Shown here piece by piece: positions 32,763-40,343 of a DNA stretch of 64,000 bases. Source of the stretch: Desertivirga brevis. GTDB lineage: Bacteria; Bacteroidota; Bacteroidia; Sphingobacteriales; Sphingobacteriaceae. The stretch spans positions 124,001 through 188,000 of the forward strand of contig NZ_JAFEWF010000009.1 of the NCBI RefSeq assembly GCF_017355835.1, in the 5' to 3' direction. Positions within the stretch are counted from its first letter, which is position 1, and the number at the start of each line of letters is the position of its first letter. The notes under the pieces are model-generated. The model was not told the origin of the DNA and ran no database searches. It was given only the letters and a program-made list of their open reading frames with translations. A program made the position numbers and the translations under genes.

Positions 32763-34154
32763 GTGACTTTAATAAAATCTATATCAGGTATCAGAGGAAT
32801 TATTGGCGGGCAAGCCGGAAACGGACTTACTCCAGTTGATATATTAAAATATTCAGTAGCTTTTGGAAAACTGGTAACCGCAAAGTCGGGAAAAAACAAA
32901 ATAGTAATAGGTCGTGATGCTCGTATATCGGGTGAAATGGTTCGAAATCTTGTTGTTGGTGCCCTTCAAAGTATTGGTATCGATGTAGTAGACCTCGGGT
33001 TATCTACTACTCCAACTGTTGAAATTGCTGTTCCTGATGAAAATGCCGCTGGAGGGATCATCATAACAGCAAGTCATAATCCTAAACAGTGGAATGCCCT
33101 TAAGCTTTTGAATGAAAAAGGAGAGTTTATTAATGACGAGGCCGGTAAAGAAGTTCTTGAACTTGCAGAGCAAACAGACATAACTTTTTCGGATGTTAAT
33201 CAGCTTGGTAAAGTCACCACAGATACTTCTTATCTGCAAAAACATATTGATAAAATACTTGCGCTGCCGCTGGTAGATGTTGAAGCAATCCGGAAAGCTA
33301 AATTTAAAGTTGCTATAGATTGTGTCAACTCAACGGGAGGTATCTTTGTACCTGCATTACTAAAAGCTTTAGGTGTAGAAACAGTTTATGAGCTCTATTG
33401 CGAGCCAGACGGGCATTTTCCTCATAACCCTGAACCCCTTCCGGAAAACCTCATTGCTTTATCTCAGGAAGTTGTTTCAAAAAGGGCTCACTTAGGCATT
33501 GCTGTAGACCCGGATGTTGACCGGCTCTGCTTCGTTTCGGAGGATGGGTCCATGTTCGGTGAAGAATACACATTGGTGGCAGTAGCAGATTATATTCTAA
33601 AAAATACCCCCGGAAACACAGTTTCGAACCTGTCATCCACACGTGCATTAAGAGACGTAACCGAAAATAACGGTGGAAGTTATAATGCAGCAGCAGTAGG
33701 GGAGGTGAATGTTGTGAATAAAATGAAGGAAACTAATGCAGTTATAGGTGGCGAAGGAAACGGGGGAATTATTTATCCTGAGCTTCACTATGGCCGCGAT
33801 GCTTTAGTTGGAATTGCATTATTCCTTACTCACTTAGCTAAATTTGGAAAGTCGATTTCTGCGTTAAGAGGCACCTATCCAAGTTATTTTATATCTAAGA
33901 ATAAAATAACCCTTACCCCTGAGATGGATATTGATGGGCTGTTAAAGAAAGTTGAGGAAAAATATCAGAACCAACCATATTCGACTATTGATGGCCTGAA
34001 GATCGAGTTTGACAAGGAATGGGTACATCTTCGCAGATCAAATACAGAACCAATAATCAGGATATATTCAGAAGGAAATTCAGAAACTGTTGCCAATAAC
34101 TTGGCTAATAAGATCATTTCTGATATTAAGGAAATATTACAGTTGAACGAATAA
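32763..34154 (+). CDS. glmM: Phosphoglucosamine mutase (phosphohexomutase family)
   Basis: A 463-residue alpha-D-phosphohexomutase with four domains. TLIKSISGIRGIIGG start; active-site Ser in ITASHNPKQWNALKLL (about residues 97-112); metal loop DPDVDRLCF; sugar loop GGEGNGGIIYPELHYGRDAL; phosphate loop RRSNTEPIIRIYSE. Converts glucosamine-6-phosphate to glucosamine-1-phosphate for peptidoglycan and LPS; a phosphoglucomutase or phosphomannomutase role is possible since Bacteroidota GlmM proteins resemble both. The start is GTG, fitting the promoter just upstream. The last codons lie in a 15-bp tandem repeat that continues after the stop. Confidence 0.92.
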   Translation: MTLIKSISGIRGIIGGQAGNGLTPVDILKYSVAFGKLVTAKSGKNKIVIGRDARISGEMVRNLVVGALQSIGIDVVDLGLSTTPTVEIAVPDENAAGGIIITASHNPKQWNALKLLNEKGEFINDEAGKEVLELAEQTDITFSDVNQLGKVTTDTSYLQKHIDKILALPLVDVEAIRKAKFKVAIDCVNSTGGIFVPALLKALGVETVYELYCEPDGHFPHNPEPLPENLIALSQEVVSKRAHLGIAVDPDVDRLCFVSEDGSMFGEEYTLVAVADYILKNTPGNTVSNLSSTRALRDVTENNGGSYNAAAVGEVNVVNKMKETNAVIGGEGNGGIIYPELHYGRDALVGIALFLTHLAKFGKSISALRGTYPSYFISKNKITLTPEMDIDGLLKKVEEKYQNQPYSTIDGLKIEFDKEWVHLRRSNTEPIIRIYSEGNSETVANNLANKIISDIKEILQLNE

Positions 34155-34200
34155 GGATCGAACGAATAAGGATTGAAGGAATGATTTAATGAATGAAAGA
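34145..34200 (+). repeat. 15-bp tandem repeat across the glmM stop codon
   Basis: GAACGAATAAGGAT occurs at 34145-34158 and 34160-34173 (period 15), followed by degenerate units GAAGGAATGATTTAA and GAATGAAAGAATTAC. The first copy contains the last codons and the stop of glmM. Together with the repeats at 34659-34777 it brackets the IVP-type gene. Confidence 0.75.
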
Positions 34201-34257
34201 ATTACAAAACTGCCTGAAATTATTTTATTAAATAATCGAGGCTGGTAAATTTATTAA

Positions 34258-34647
34258 ATGAATGCAACCAGTAAGCTCGAATTCATTGAAGATTTCAAGA
34301 AGCGTACAAAAAGATTTGTAGTTAACAATGTTTTATTTTTCAAAGAACTTCCAAAGTCAGATGAGGCTCGAATACTTGGTAGACAGCTTCTGAGATCATC
34401 TTCCTCTGTAGGAGCAAATTATAGAGCCGCCTGCAGAGGAAGATCTCAAGCAGAGTTTTTTTCGAAGATAAGTATAGTAGTAGAAGAGGCAGATGAAACG
34501 TTATTTTGGATGGAGGTCATGATAGAATCTGGAATTGTAAGTGAAGCTAAAATGCGACCTCTGTTGGACGAAGCAAAAGAGATCCTGGCTGTAGTCGCAA
34601 AAGCGCGAAAATCGGCCTCTGAAAATATAAAAAGACGGGTTCATTAG
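34258..34647 (+). CDS. Four-helix-bundle protein (23S rRNA intervening-sequence type)
   Basis: A 129-residue all-helical protein of the IVP/Avd superfamily (TIGR02436 type): FIEDFKKRTKRFVVNNVLFF, LLRSSSSVGANYRAACRGRSQAEFFSKISIVVEEADETLFWMEV and LLDEAKEILAVVAKARKSA. The S-S-x-x-N-x-A-E/A segment and the E-A-D-E-T-x-x-W-x-E helix are diagnostic. Relatives are encoded in the intervening sequences of Leptospira 23S rRNA and, as Avd, in diversity-generating retroelements, but most, as here, stand alone with unknown function. No reverse transcriptase or template repeat is nearby. It is inserted between glmM and a cysteine desulfurase and flanked by tandem repeats on both sides. Confidence 0.9.
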   Translation: MNATSKLEFIEDFKKRTKRFVVNNVLFFKELPKSDEARILGRQLLRSSSSVGANYRAACRGRSQAEFFSKISIVVEEADETLFWMEVMIESGIVSEAKMRPLLDEAKEILAVVAKARKSASENIKRRVH

Positions 34648-34658
34648 TAGCCTTCTAT

Positions 34659-34777
34659 TATTCACTCACTCATTCTATCATTCACTCATTCTATCATTCA
34701 CTCATTCACTCATTCACTCATTCACTCATTTTATCATTCTATCATTCACTCATTCTATCATTCTCTCCTTCTCTCAT
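34659..34777 (+). repeat. 8-bp tandem repeat array (ATTCACTC / ATTCTATC)
   Basis: About 14 units of two related octamers, ATTCACTC and ATTCTATC, in mixed order with a few variants (ATTTTATC, ATTCTCTC, CTTCTCTC). It fills the gap between the IVP gene and the cysteine desulfurase, ending 9 bases before the latter's ATG. Unit number is likely to be variable. Confidence 0.92.
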
Positions 34778-34786
34778 TAATAACCC

Positions 34787-35926
34787 ATGCAAAAAATATA
34801 TCTCGACAACGCAGCTACGACCCCCATTGATCCAGAAGTAATGACGGAAATGTGTAGGGTGATGGAGACTTACTATGGTAATCCATCTTCCATCCATGCC
34901 CATGGGCGAGAGGCGAGGACAGTTGTGGAGAAAGCAAGGAAAAAAATAGCAAGTTTGTTGAAGGCCTCTCCGGCCGAGATCTTTTTTACTTCCGGCGGAA
35001 CGGAAGCAGATAATTTAGCTATTCGTTCTGCTGTAACTGATTATAAAATTGAGCATGCTATAACCTCAAGGATAGAACACCATGCTGTACTTCATACACT
35101 GGAGGCATTAGAGAAAGCAGGAGTAATCAAGCTTAGTTATGTAAGGGTCGACAATAAAGGAACCGTTGATTTTGGCCATCTGGAGGAGTTATTGCAAACT
35201 AACTCAAGAAGTTTAGTTTCTTTGATGGAGGCTAATAACGAAATCGGTACTTTAACTGATATGAAGGCTGTGGGCGATCTTTGCTGGCAGTATAACGCTA
35301 TCTTTCATTGTGATACTGTTCAAACAATGGGTCATTACCGTCATAATCTTCAAGAACTTAAAGTGCACTTTATTACCTGTGCAGGTCATAAATTCCATGG
35401 CCCCAAAGGCGTTGGTTTTATCTATATAAACCCTTCGGTTAAGATCAACCCTCTCATTTACGGCGGTTCACAGGAACGCAATATGCGGGGAGGAACAGAA
35501 AATTTATACGGCATCGCAGGCTTAGCAAAAGCCCTTGATATCGCTTATTCCCACATGGATGAGCATCAACAATATATCCAGCGACTCAAGTCGTACATGA
35601 AAGAACAGTTGGAGAAGGAGATTGAGGGCGTAAGCTTCAATGGAGAAACAGATCCCGACAAAAGTTTATATACAGTACTGAATGTGTCTTTCCCCGAAAT
35701 GGACATGGCCGACATGCTTCTGTTTAACATGGATATAGCAGGGATCTCTTGTTCGGGAGGAAGTGCTTGCAGTTCGGGAACAAATATCGGATCGCATGTC
35801 CTGGAAGGAATAGGAGCAAGTCCCTCGCGCCCCGCTATCCGTTTTTCTTTTAGTAAGTTGAATACAAAAGAAGAGATCGATTATACGGTAAGCAAATTAA
35901 AGGACGCCATGACTTCGCTCCTTTAG
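34787..35926 (+). CDS. Cysteine desulfurase (IscS/NifS family)
   Basis: A 379-residue PLP enzyme that takes sulfur from cysteine for Fe-S clusters or tRNA thiolation. YLDNAATTPIDPEV start; EIFFTSGGTEADNLAI; HHAVLHTLE; the PLP Lys in CAGHKFHGPKGVGF; GGSQERNMRGGTEN; and the persulfide Cys in SCSGGSACSSG (class I, active Cys loop of the IscS type). It is not near iscU or suf genes. A tandem octamer repeat lies directly in front of its ATG, where promoter and leader should be, which might affect expression. Confidence 0.94.
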   Translation: MQKIYLDNAATTPIDPEVMTEMCRVMETYYGNPSSIHAHGREARTVVEKARKKIASLLKASPAEIFFTSGGTEADNLAIRSAVTDYKIEHAITSRIEHHAVLHTLEALEKAGVIKLSYVRVDNKGTVDFGHLEELLQTNSRSLVSLMEANNEIGTLTDMKAVGDLCWQYNAIFHCDTVQTMGHYRHNLQELKVHFITCAGHKFHGPKGVGFIYINPSVKINPLIYGGSQERNMRGGTENLYGIAGLAKALDIAYSHMDEHQQYIQRLKSYMKEQLEKEIEGVSFNGETDPDKSLYTVLNVSFPEMDMADMLLFNMDIAGISCSGGSACSSGTNIGSHVLEGIGASPSRPAIRFSFSKLNTKEEIDYTVSKLKDAMTSLL

Positions 35927-36031
35927 TTCCTATTAGGTTCGAACCCCTCAAACTTATTTTCCATTTAGTCAAAACAAACAGGGTAAGCCTAACTGTTTAT
36001 TATCTAGATAAAAACCTTTAGCTAATTACCT

Positions 36032-36616
36032 ATGACACTATTTCGTGATGAACTTTTAACTGTTCAAGATGAATACTTAAGAGAAGATGTTTTAAGGGTT
36101 GACCCGGAAGATGACGATGAAGTTGGTTACGATAACGACGATTTGGGAGAAAACACTGAGGTGACTCCTATTGGCGATGATCTTGACGCGGACGATATTG
36201 ACGATTCCTATATGGTTAGTCCAGAAGAAGATGACGATCTGTTAGCCGATGACGATGATGTGTTATTGGACGATGATCAGTTATTGGATGACGACGACGA
36301 AGACGTTGTGGATCTTCATAAGATCAGCGCGGTGGGCGGTGACGAAGATGATGACCTTCTGGATGATGATGACGACGATGATCTCGACGAGATAGATCCT
36401 GTAGAAATCGATGAAGAGGACGACGATCTGTTGGCCGACGATGACGATGATGATTTTGACGATGAGGATGATTTAGATGACGAGGACTTGACTGATGACG
36501 AAGAAGGCTCTACAACCCAAGGCCTGAACAGATCTGTAAACATCGATGTTCCTAGTCGCTCTACCAGCAGAATTATTGATCACGAACCAGGTACTATTTC
36601 ACCAAGAGATATTTAG
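36032..36616 (+). CDS. Extremely acidic Asp-rich low-complexity protein
   Basis: I do not recognise a family. The 194-residue product has an ordered-looking start (TLFRDELLTVQDEYLREDVLRVDP), then a central region of about 130 residues dominated by Asp in runs of 4-7 separated by LL, LDE or VD, and a non-acidic Ser/Arg-containing tail (LNRSVNIDVPSRSTSRIIDHEPGTISPRDI). No signal peptide. The coding sequence of the acidic part is an imperfect GAT/GAC trinucleotide repeat. It should be intrinsically disordered; cation buffering, nucleic-acid mimicry or chaperone-like binding of basic proteins are possibilities. A small basic protein gene starts 5 bases after its stop. Confidence 0.7.
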   Translation: MTLFRDELLTVQDEYLREDVLRVDPEDDDEVGYDNDDLGENTEVTPIGDDLDADDIDDSYMVSPEEDDDLLADDDDVLLDDDQLLDDDDEDVVDLHKISAVGGDEDDDLLDDDDDDDLDEIDPVEIDEEDDDLLADDDDDDFDDEDDLDDEDLTDDEEGSTTQGLNRSVNIDVPSRSTSRIIDHEPGTISPRDI

Positions 36617-36621
36617 TTTTT

Positions 36622-36801
36622 ATGGAAGACGAAAAAGACAGGCACAATCATACGGGCCAAACTCCTTCCAATGTTCCTTCCGAGAAGTTAATTAATCCTC
36701 CAAAGAGGAATAATTTAAAGAAGAAGATCGATCGCAGAAGTGATTTCAACTCGACTGCAAAAGATCCTAATCTTGGTAATAGAAATAATACCGGAAGATA
36801 A
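36622..36801 (+). CDS. Small basic, Asn-rich disordered protein (59 aa)
   Basis: A short frame of 59 codons starting ATG 5 bases after the acidic gene. The product starts MEDEKDRHNHTG and has a basic middle (PPKRNNLKKKIDRRSD) and Asn/Gly-rich end (LGNRNNTGR); by count 13 Lys+Arg against 8 Asp+Glu. No membrane segment or signal. The tight spacing and opposite charge suggest a pair with the acidic protein. It precedes a long inverted repeat. Confidence 0.55.
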   Translation: MEDEKDRHNHTGQTPSNVPSEKLINPPKRNNLKKKIDRRSDFNSTAKDPNLGNRNNTGR

Positions 36802-36804
36802 ATA

Positions 36805-36885
36805 AGAGGCTGTCTTAAAGGTTAAAATGGGTAGTTGTTGTTTAACTCAACCACATTATAACAAATTTAAGATAGCCTCTTTATT
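36805..36885. terminator. Long inverted repeat between convergent genes
   Basis: AGAGGCTGTCTTAAA (36805-36819) pairs over 15 bp (one G-T) with TTTAAGATAGCCTCT (36866-36880), with a 46-nt loop and TTATTT after. It is placed as a terminator for both converging transcripts. The GAGGCTGTCTtAAA end also resembles terminal repeats of some Bacteroidota IS elements, so a small non-autonomous remnant is possible. Confidence 0.6.
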
Positions 36886-36903
36886 TGCAATTCCTATGCA
36901 GAT

Positions 36904-38385
36904 TTAGTCATTGATTTTATTTAGTCCTTCTTTTGCTTTTGCCTCAACACTGCGCTCATAATCGTGGTCTTCCATGTCGATCGCTTGCTGATAGTACTCA
37001 CGAGCTTTCCCGTAATTCTTCTTTTGAAGATAAATATTTCCTACACGATAGGCAGCGTTCGAAGCAAAGTAATACCTTTCTCTCCTTCCTAAGTCGATAG
37101 CATACTGATAGAACTTAATCGCAAGCTCGTCTCTTGCTGTTTCGTCATAAATTCTTCCCAACCGGTAGCAAAATTCGATCTTATCTCTTAACAGCTTGAA
37201 ATCTCCTGCTTTTTTATCCTTCAATTCGTTCAAAGCTCTATCGTAAAATCCTCCGTCAAACAATAATCTTGCCTTCAATAGATCTGTATCTGGAATAGGG
37301 TCATTGGCCTCCTGAAGTGCCTGTTTGTCTTTTTCGTGTACCGCGTAACCTTTAGTTTTTACAAGCTGAATATAATCTTTATAGCCTGCTGTATTTCCCT
37401 TAAGAAGAGATATCCAGGCTAAATTAAGATAAGTATCCTTGATATAATTTATACCCCGGTATGTCCGGAGATAGGTCATGAATAAATTTGACGAGCTAAA
37501 GTCTAGCTTTCGCAAACGGGCTGTTGCGGAGAGATAATCAAGGTAGGGGTAGGATTGGTATTCTGCTCCTCTAGGACGATGTTCCAGAGCCCTTAAAGCC
37601 TCATCCGTATGTGCCGTACGCAAAGCGCTATACCCCAGGATATAGCTTTTAAGTAGGCTTGAAGAGTCTATCCTTTGTACGTTGGAAACTATTTTCGGAT
37701 AAGCACCCCGGTCGTTTAAGATACCGCTTTGAATATAGGAAAGGCAGAAAACAGCATCGTCGTAGAAATGAGCATAGGCGGAGTTAGGCAAGGTGCCAAC
37801 AAGGTTTTCCAGCATTTTTACCCCGGTTCCAGTATTTCCCCGCATCCCAAACACAGAAATTGTTTTCTTCAACCCGCTTGGTAGCGAACCCAGCACGGCA
37901 TTCAACATTCCTATATTTTTCTGATTCGGCAAAAAGTGTGGGAACTTCCTGGCATTCTCCTGCAATAGCGAGTATGCTTTTTTCAGTTCCATTGAGGAAG
38001 AAAGGTATTCCTGGAAGTATCCATAGGTTAGAGCCCACTGCATATGGATCTCGGCTTGCGCGAAAAGATAGTAGGGTGAGCTTTTGTCGTCTTTCTCGAT
38101 CCGGTTCAGGCGCGGCGACTTGTTATTCTTAAGTTTCTCAAACTCTGATTTATTTTCAGTAGTGATGATATTGAAATAATCTACATAATTATCAAGAAGG
38201 TAAGGAATAGCGTTTTGGGGGTTCTTTTTCTTTTCTATTTCTATTAGATTACGTGCATTAGTTAAACGCAGAGCAAAGATCTCTCTGTATGCCTTTAGAC
38301 ATTGTGGATTAAAATCGAAGCTTGCCAGTGCCTGGTGACCGAGCAACATCAGAAACAAAAAAAGATTCCTTTTCAAATAAAGCAT
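36904..38385 (-). CDS. Exported TPR-repeat protein
   Basis: About 493 residues with a signal peptide (LFLFLMLLGHQALAS) and helical repeats. The C-terminal part has recognisable TPRs (FCYRLGRIYDETARDELAIKFYQYAIDLG, NAAYRVGNIYLQKKNYGKAREYYQQAIDM); the middle is more divergent helical repeat. No catalytic motif. The ATG at 38385 places the signal peptide at the N-terminus, better than the TTG at 38406. Probably a periplasmic scaffold or assembly protein of unknown partner. The gene ends near the long inverted repeat at 36805 and has no same-strand operon partners. Confidence 0.82.
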   Translation of the reverse strand: MLYLKRNLFLFLMLLGHQALASFDFNPQCLKAYREIFALRLTNARNLIEIEKKKNPQNAIPYLLDNYVDYFNIITTENKSEFEKLKNNKSPRLNRIEKDDKSSPYYLFAQAEIHMQWALTYGYFQEYLSSSMELKKAYSLLQENARKFPHFLPNQKNIGMLNAVLGSLPSGLKKTISVFGMRGNTGTGVKMLENLVGTLPNSAYAHFYDDAVFCLSYIQSGILNDRGAYPKIVSNVQRIDSSSLLKSYILGYSALRTAHTDEALRALEHRPRGAEYQSYPYLDYLSATARLRKLDFSSSNLFMTYLRTYRGINYIKDTYLNLAWISLLKGNTAGYKDYIQLVKTKGYAVHEKDKQALQEANDPIPDTDLLKARLLFDGGFYDRALNELKDKKAGDFKLLRDKIEFCYRLGRIYDETARDELAIKFYQYAIDLGRRERYYFASNAAYRVGNIYLQKKNYGKAREYYQQAIDMEDHDYERSVEAKAKEGLNKIND

Positions 38386-38478
38386 TCCTTCAATAGTATT
38401 GCGCAAAGAAAAGGTAATATCCCCTAATCAAAAAATTAAGTAATAAGCAGCCTGCTTTTATTTTTAGATTTGCACCCC

Positions 38479-38574
38479 ATGGGTGAAGATATCAAGAAAC
38501 TATTAAGAGTCGCTGGGATATTGTTTGCGTTATTTCTAACGCTTTTTATTTTATCTATCTGGTTATTTGGCTAG
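38479..38574 (+). CDS. Putative 31-residue single-helix membrane protein
   Basis: A short frame: MGEDIKKLLRVAG followed by a hydrophobic helix (ILFALFLTLFILSIWLF) and stop. The basic N-terminus before the helix suggests Nin-Cout orientation. A TAGATTTG box (38465-38472) lies 6 bases before the ATG. It is too small to identify, but small proteins of this shape are conserved in some Bacteroidota. Coding status is uncertain. Confidence 0.4.
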   Translation: MGEDIKKLLRVAGILFALFLTLFILSIWLFG

Positions 38575-38585
38575 AAAAAGGGTAT

Positions 38586-38619
38586 AAAAAAAGCCTTCCA
38601 AATATTTGAAAGGCTTTTA
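38586..38619 (-). terminator. Terminator of the tmRNA gene
   Basis: On the minus strand AAAAGCCTTTCAAATATTTGGAAGGCTTTTTTTAT forms a hairpin with a T7 tract, starting about 5 bases after the tmRNA 3' end. Confidence 0.88.
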
Positions 38620-38623
38620 AGAG

Positions 38624-39019
38624 TGGAGCCGGAGGGATTCGAACCCTCGTCCAAACATGGGACCAGATGCGTTTTCTACATGCTTATTTTGTGGTTGGTT
38701 TTCGAGATTAAGTTGGCCACAAACAGCCTGCTTAATCCTTAGCTTCTTTAGTTGTCGGGATAAAATCGAAGCTCTTTTATCCTTATTCCGGCTTTTCCGT
38801 GCTTCCGGTTCGGGTGCCGCCAGACTTGGCTCCCGGGAAACATCTCGCTTACACTTCTAAAGTGTAACAAAGGCTAACCTTAACTCAGTTAAGATTAAGC
38901 AGCAAGAGCGTATGTATTTTCGCCTTTTGTTGTTTGAGGATACTGATTATAGCGATGAACCCTCAATTCGCTGCATGCTTACACACTTATCATCCATCCT
39001 GTCAATTCCGGTCGACCCC
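38624..39019 (-). ncRNA. ssrA: Transfer-messenger RNA (tmRNA)
   Basis: About 396 nt. The 5' end GGGGTCG pairs with the 3' CGGCTCC as the tRNA-like acceptor stem, and the T-arm GAGGGTTCGAATCCCTC is present. The tag frame (38924 to 38895, minus strand) reads GENTYALAA and stops at TAA, matching Bacteroidota tags that end ALAA. After the discriminator A the genome continues CTC, so the CCA end is not encoded and must be added. With SmpB it rescues stalled ribosomes and marks the broken proteins for proteolysis. Short frames predicted in this interval are not genes. Confidence 0.95.
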
Positions 39020-39047
39020 AGTATGTTTGCGTTTGCAAGTATAGCTA

Positions 39048-40277
39048 TTATTTGCTAACCGCTAGCTCTAAATCGCCAACTTCTGTTCTGCCTGGATATT
39101 CTTTCAATGCTTTTTCCAAACAAATCATAGCGTTAGCCAGATCTTCTTTATTCAAAACGTATGCCAGACGGATTTGGTCTCTTCCAACGCCCGGAGAACT
39201 GTAAAATCCTGCCGCAGGAGCCATCATTACTGTCTGATTGTCATAGGAAAACTCTTCCAGCATCCATTGACAGAAGTTTTCTGCGTCATCTACCGGAAAT
39301 TTTGCCACTACATAAAAAGCACCACCTGGATTAGGACAGAATACACCGTCCATTTTATTCAGGGATTCTACCAGCATATTCCGGCGTTCGGTATATTCCT
39401 TGTTTACTTTGTCGAAATACGATTGGGGAGTATCAACAGCAGCTTCTCCTGCTATCTGTGCTACCATTCCAGGACTTAAACGCGCCTGGGCGAATTTAAG
39501 TGCTGTTTCTATAACCTTTTTATTCTTAGTAATAAAGCAACCCAAGCGGGCGCCGCATGCACTGTAACGTTTAGAGATACTATCAAAAATAATGACATGC
39601 TCATCTAAGCCGTCTAAATGCATTGGCGACAAGAACTGATTGCCGTCGTAACAAAATTCCCTGTAAGCCTCATCAGCAAAAAGGTAAAGGTCGTATTTAA
39701 GACAAAGGTTCTTCAGCTCAACCATCTCCTCGTAAGAGTACAAATAACCTGTTGGGTTATTCGGATTACAAATGAATATCGCTTTTGTCTTTTCGCTGAT
39801 CAATTTCTCAAATTCTTTGATCGGCGGCATTGCAAACCCATTCTCTATTACAGATAAAACAGGTTTCACAGTAACATTGCTCATCCATGCAAAGGCATTG
39901 TAGTTGGCGTAGAAGGGCTCTGGGATAATAACTTCATCTCCAGAATCCAAACATGTTTGCATTGCAATCACAATGGCTTCTGAAGCACCACTGGTAACCA
40001 AGATATCATCAACAGTCACGTTGTACTTCGCCCTGTTATAATATTCAACCAGCTTTTTACGATATGATAGGGTACCTTCAGATTGGGTATAAGACCAAAC
40101 TTTAAAGTCAATATGTTTAATAGCATTAAGCATAACCTCCGGTGTTTCAATATCAGGTTGTCCGATATTTAGATGGTACACCTTTTTCCCCTGCTCCTTT
40201 GCTCTCTCTGCGTAGGGGGTTAGCTTTCTTATAGGAGATGCTGGCATTAGCTTCCCCTTATTTGAAATTTGTGGCAT
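39048..40277 (-). CDS. PLP-dependent aminotransferase, class I
   Basis: About 409 residues, fold-type I aminotransferase of the aspartate/aromatic group. Motifs: YHLNIGQPDIETPEVM, LVTSGASEAI, PEPFYANYNAF, FICNPNNPTGYLYS, LFADEAYREF, the PLP Lys in SISKRYSACGARLG and a late QIRLAYVL Arg that binds the carboxylate. The exact amino acid is uncertain; aspartate or a broad aminotransferase is likely. The ATG at 40277 is preferred: the longer frame starts at TTG 40286, which is the last part of a TATTTTTG -7 box. It lies just downstream of DUF1573 but a terminator separates the two. Confidence 0.93.
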   Translation of the reverse strand: MPQISNKGKLMPASPIRKLTPYAERAKEQGKKVYHLNIGQPDIETPEVMLNAIKHIDFKVWSYTQSEGTLSYRKKLVEYYNRAKYNVTVDDILVTSGASEAIVIAMQTCLDSGDEVIIPEPFYANYNAFAWMSNVTVKPVLSVIENGFAMPPIKEFEKLISEKTKAIFICNPNNPTGYLYSYEEMVELKNLCLKYDLYLFADEAYREFCYDGNQFLSPMHLDGLDEHVIIFDSISKRYSACGARLGCFITKNKKVIETALKFAQARLSPGMVAQIAGEAAVDTPQSYFDKVNKEYTERRNMLVESLNKMDGVFCPNPGGAFYVVAKFPVDDAENFCQWMLEEFSYDNQTVMMAPAAGFYSSPGVGRDQIRLAYVLNKEDLANAMICLEKALKEYPGRTEVGDLELAVSK

Positions 40278-40283
40278 AGTTTG

Positions 40284-40291
40284 CAAAAATA
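40284..40291 (-). promoter_or_regulatory. Candidate -7 box of the aminotransferase gene
   Basis: TATTTTTG on the minus strand, ending 6 bases before the ATG at 40277; it also overlaps the T-tract of the preceding terminator. Confidence 0.4.
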
Positions 40292-40293
40292 AA

Positions 40294-40320
40294 AAAACCT
40301 CTCTGGTTCCAGAGAGGTTT
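40294..40320 (-). terminator. Terminator after the DUF1573 gene
   Basis: AAACCTCTCTGG and CCAGAGAGGTTT form a 10-12 bp stem; on the minus strand it is followed by TTTTATTTTT. Confidence 0.85.
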
Positions 40321-40343
40321 CAGTTTTTTTAAGCGTTTTATTT

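Noticed and set aside
34258..34647. Diversity-generating retroelement (Avd-like protein)
   Set aside because: The protein family includes Avd, but there is no reverse transcriptase, template repeat or variable-repeat target nearby.
34659..34777. CRISPR-like array of short repeats
   Set aside because: Units are 8 bp and contiguous, without unique spacers of 25-40 bp, and no cas gene is present. It is a simple tandem repeat.
36316..36543. Ser-rich frame on the minus strand
   Set aside because: It is the antisense reading of the GAT/GAC repeat encoding the Asp-rich protein.
38624..38660. Ordinary tRNA gene
   Set aside because: The T-arm and acceptor pattern belong to the tmRNA; no anticodon arm follows at tRNA distance.
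38657..38860. 67-codon frame on the plus strand
   Set aside because: It lies antisense inside the tmRNA gene.
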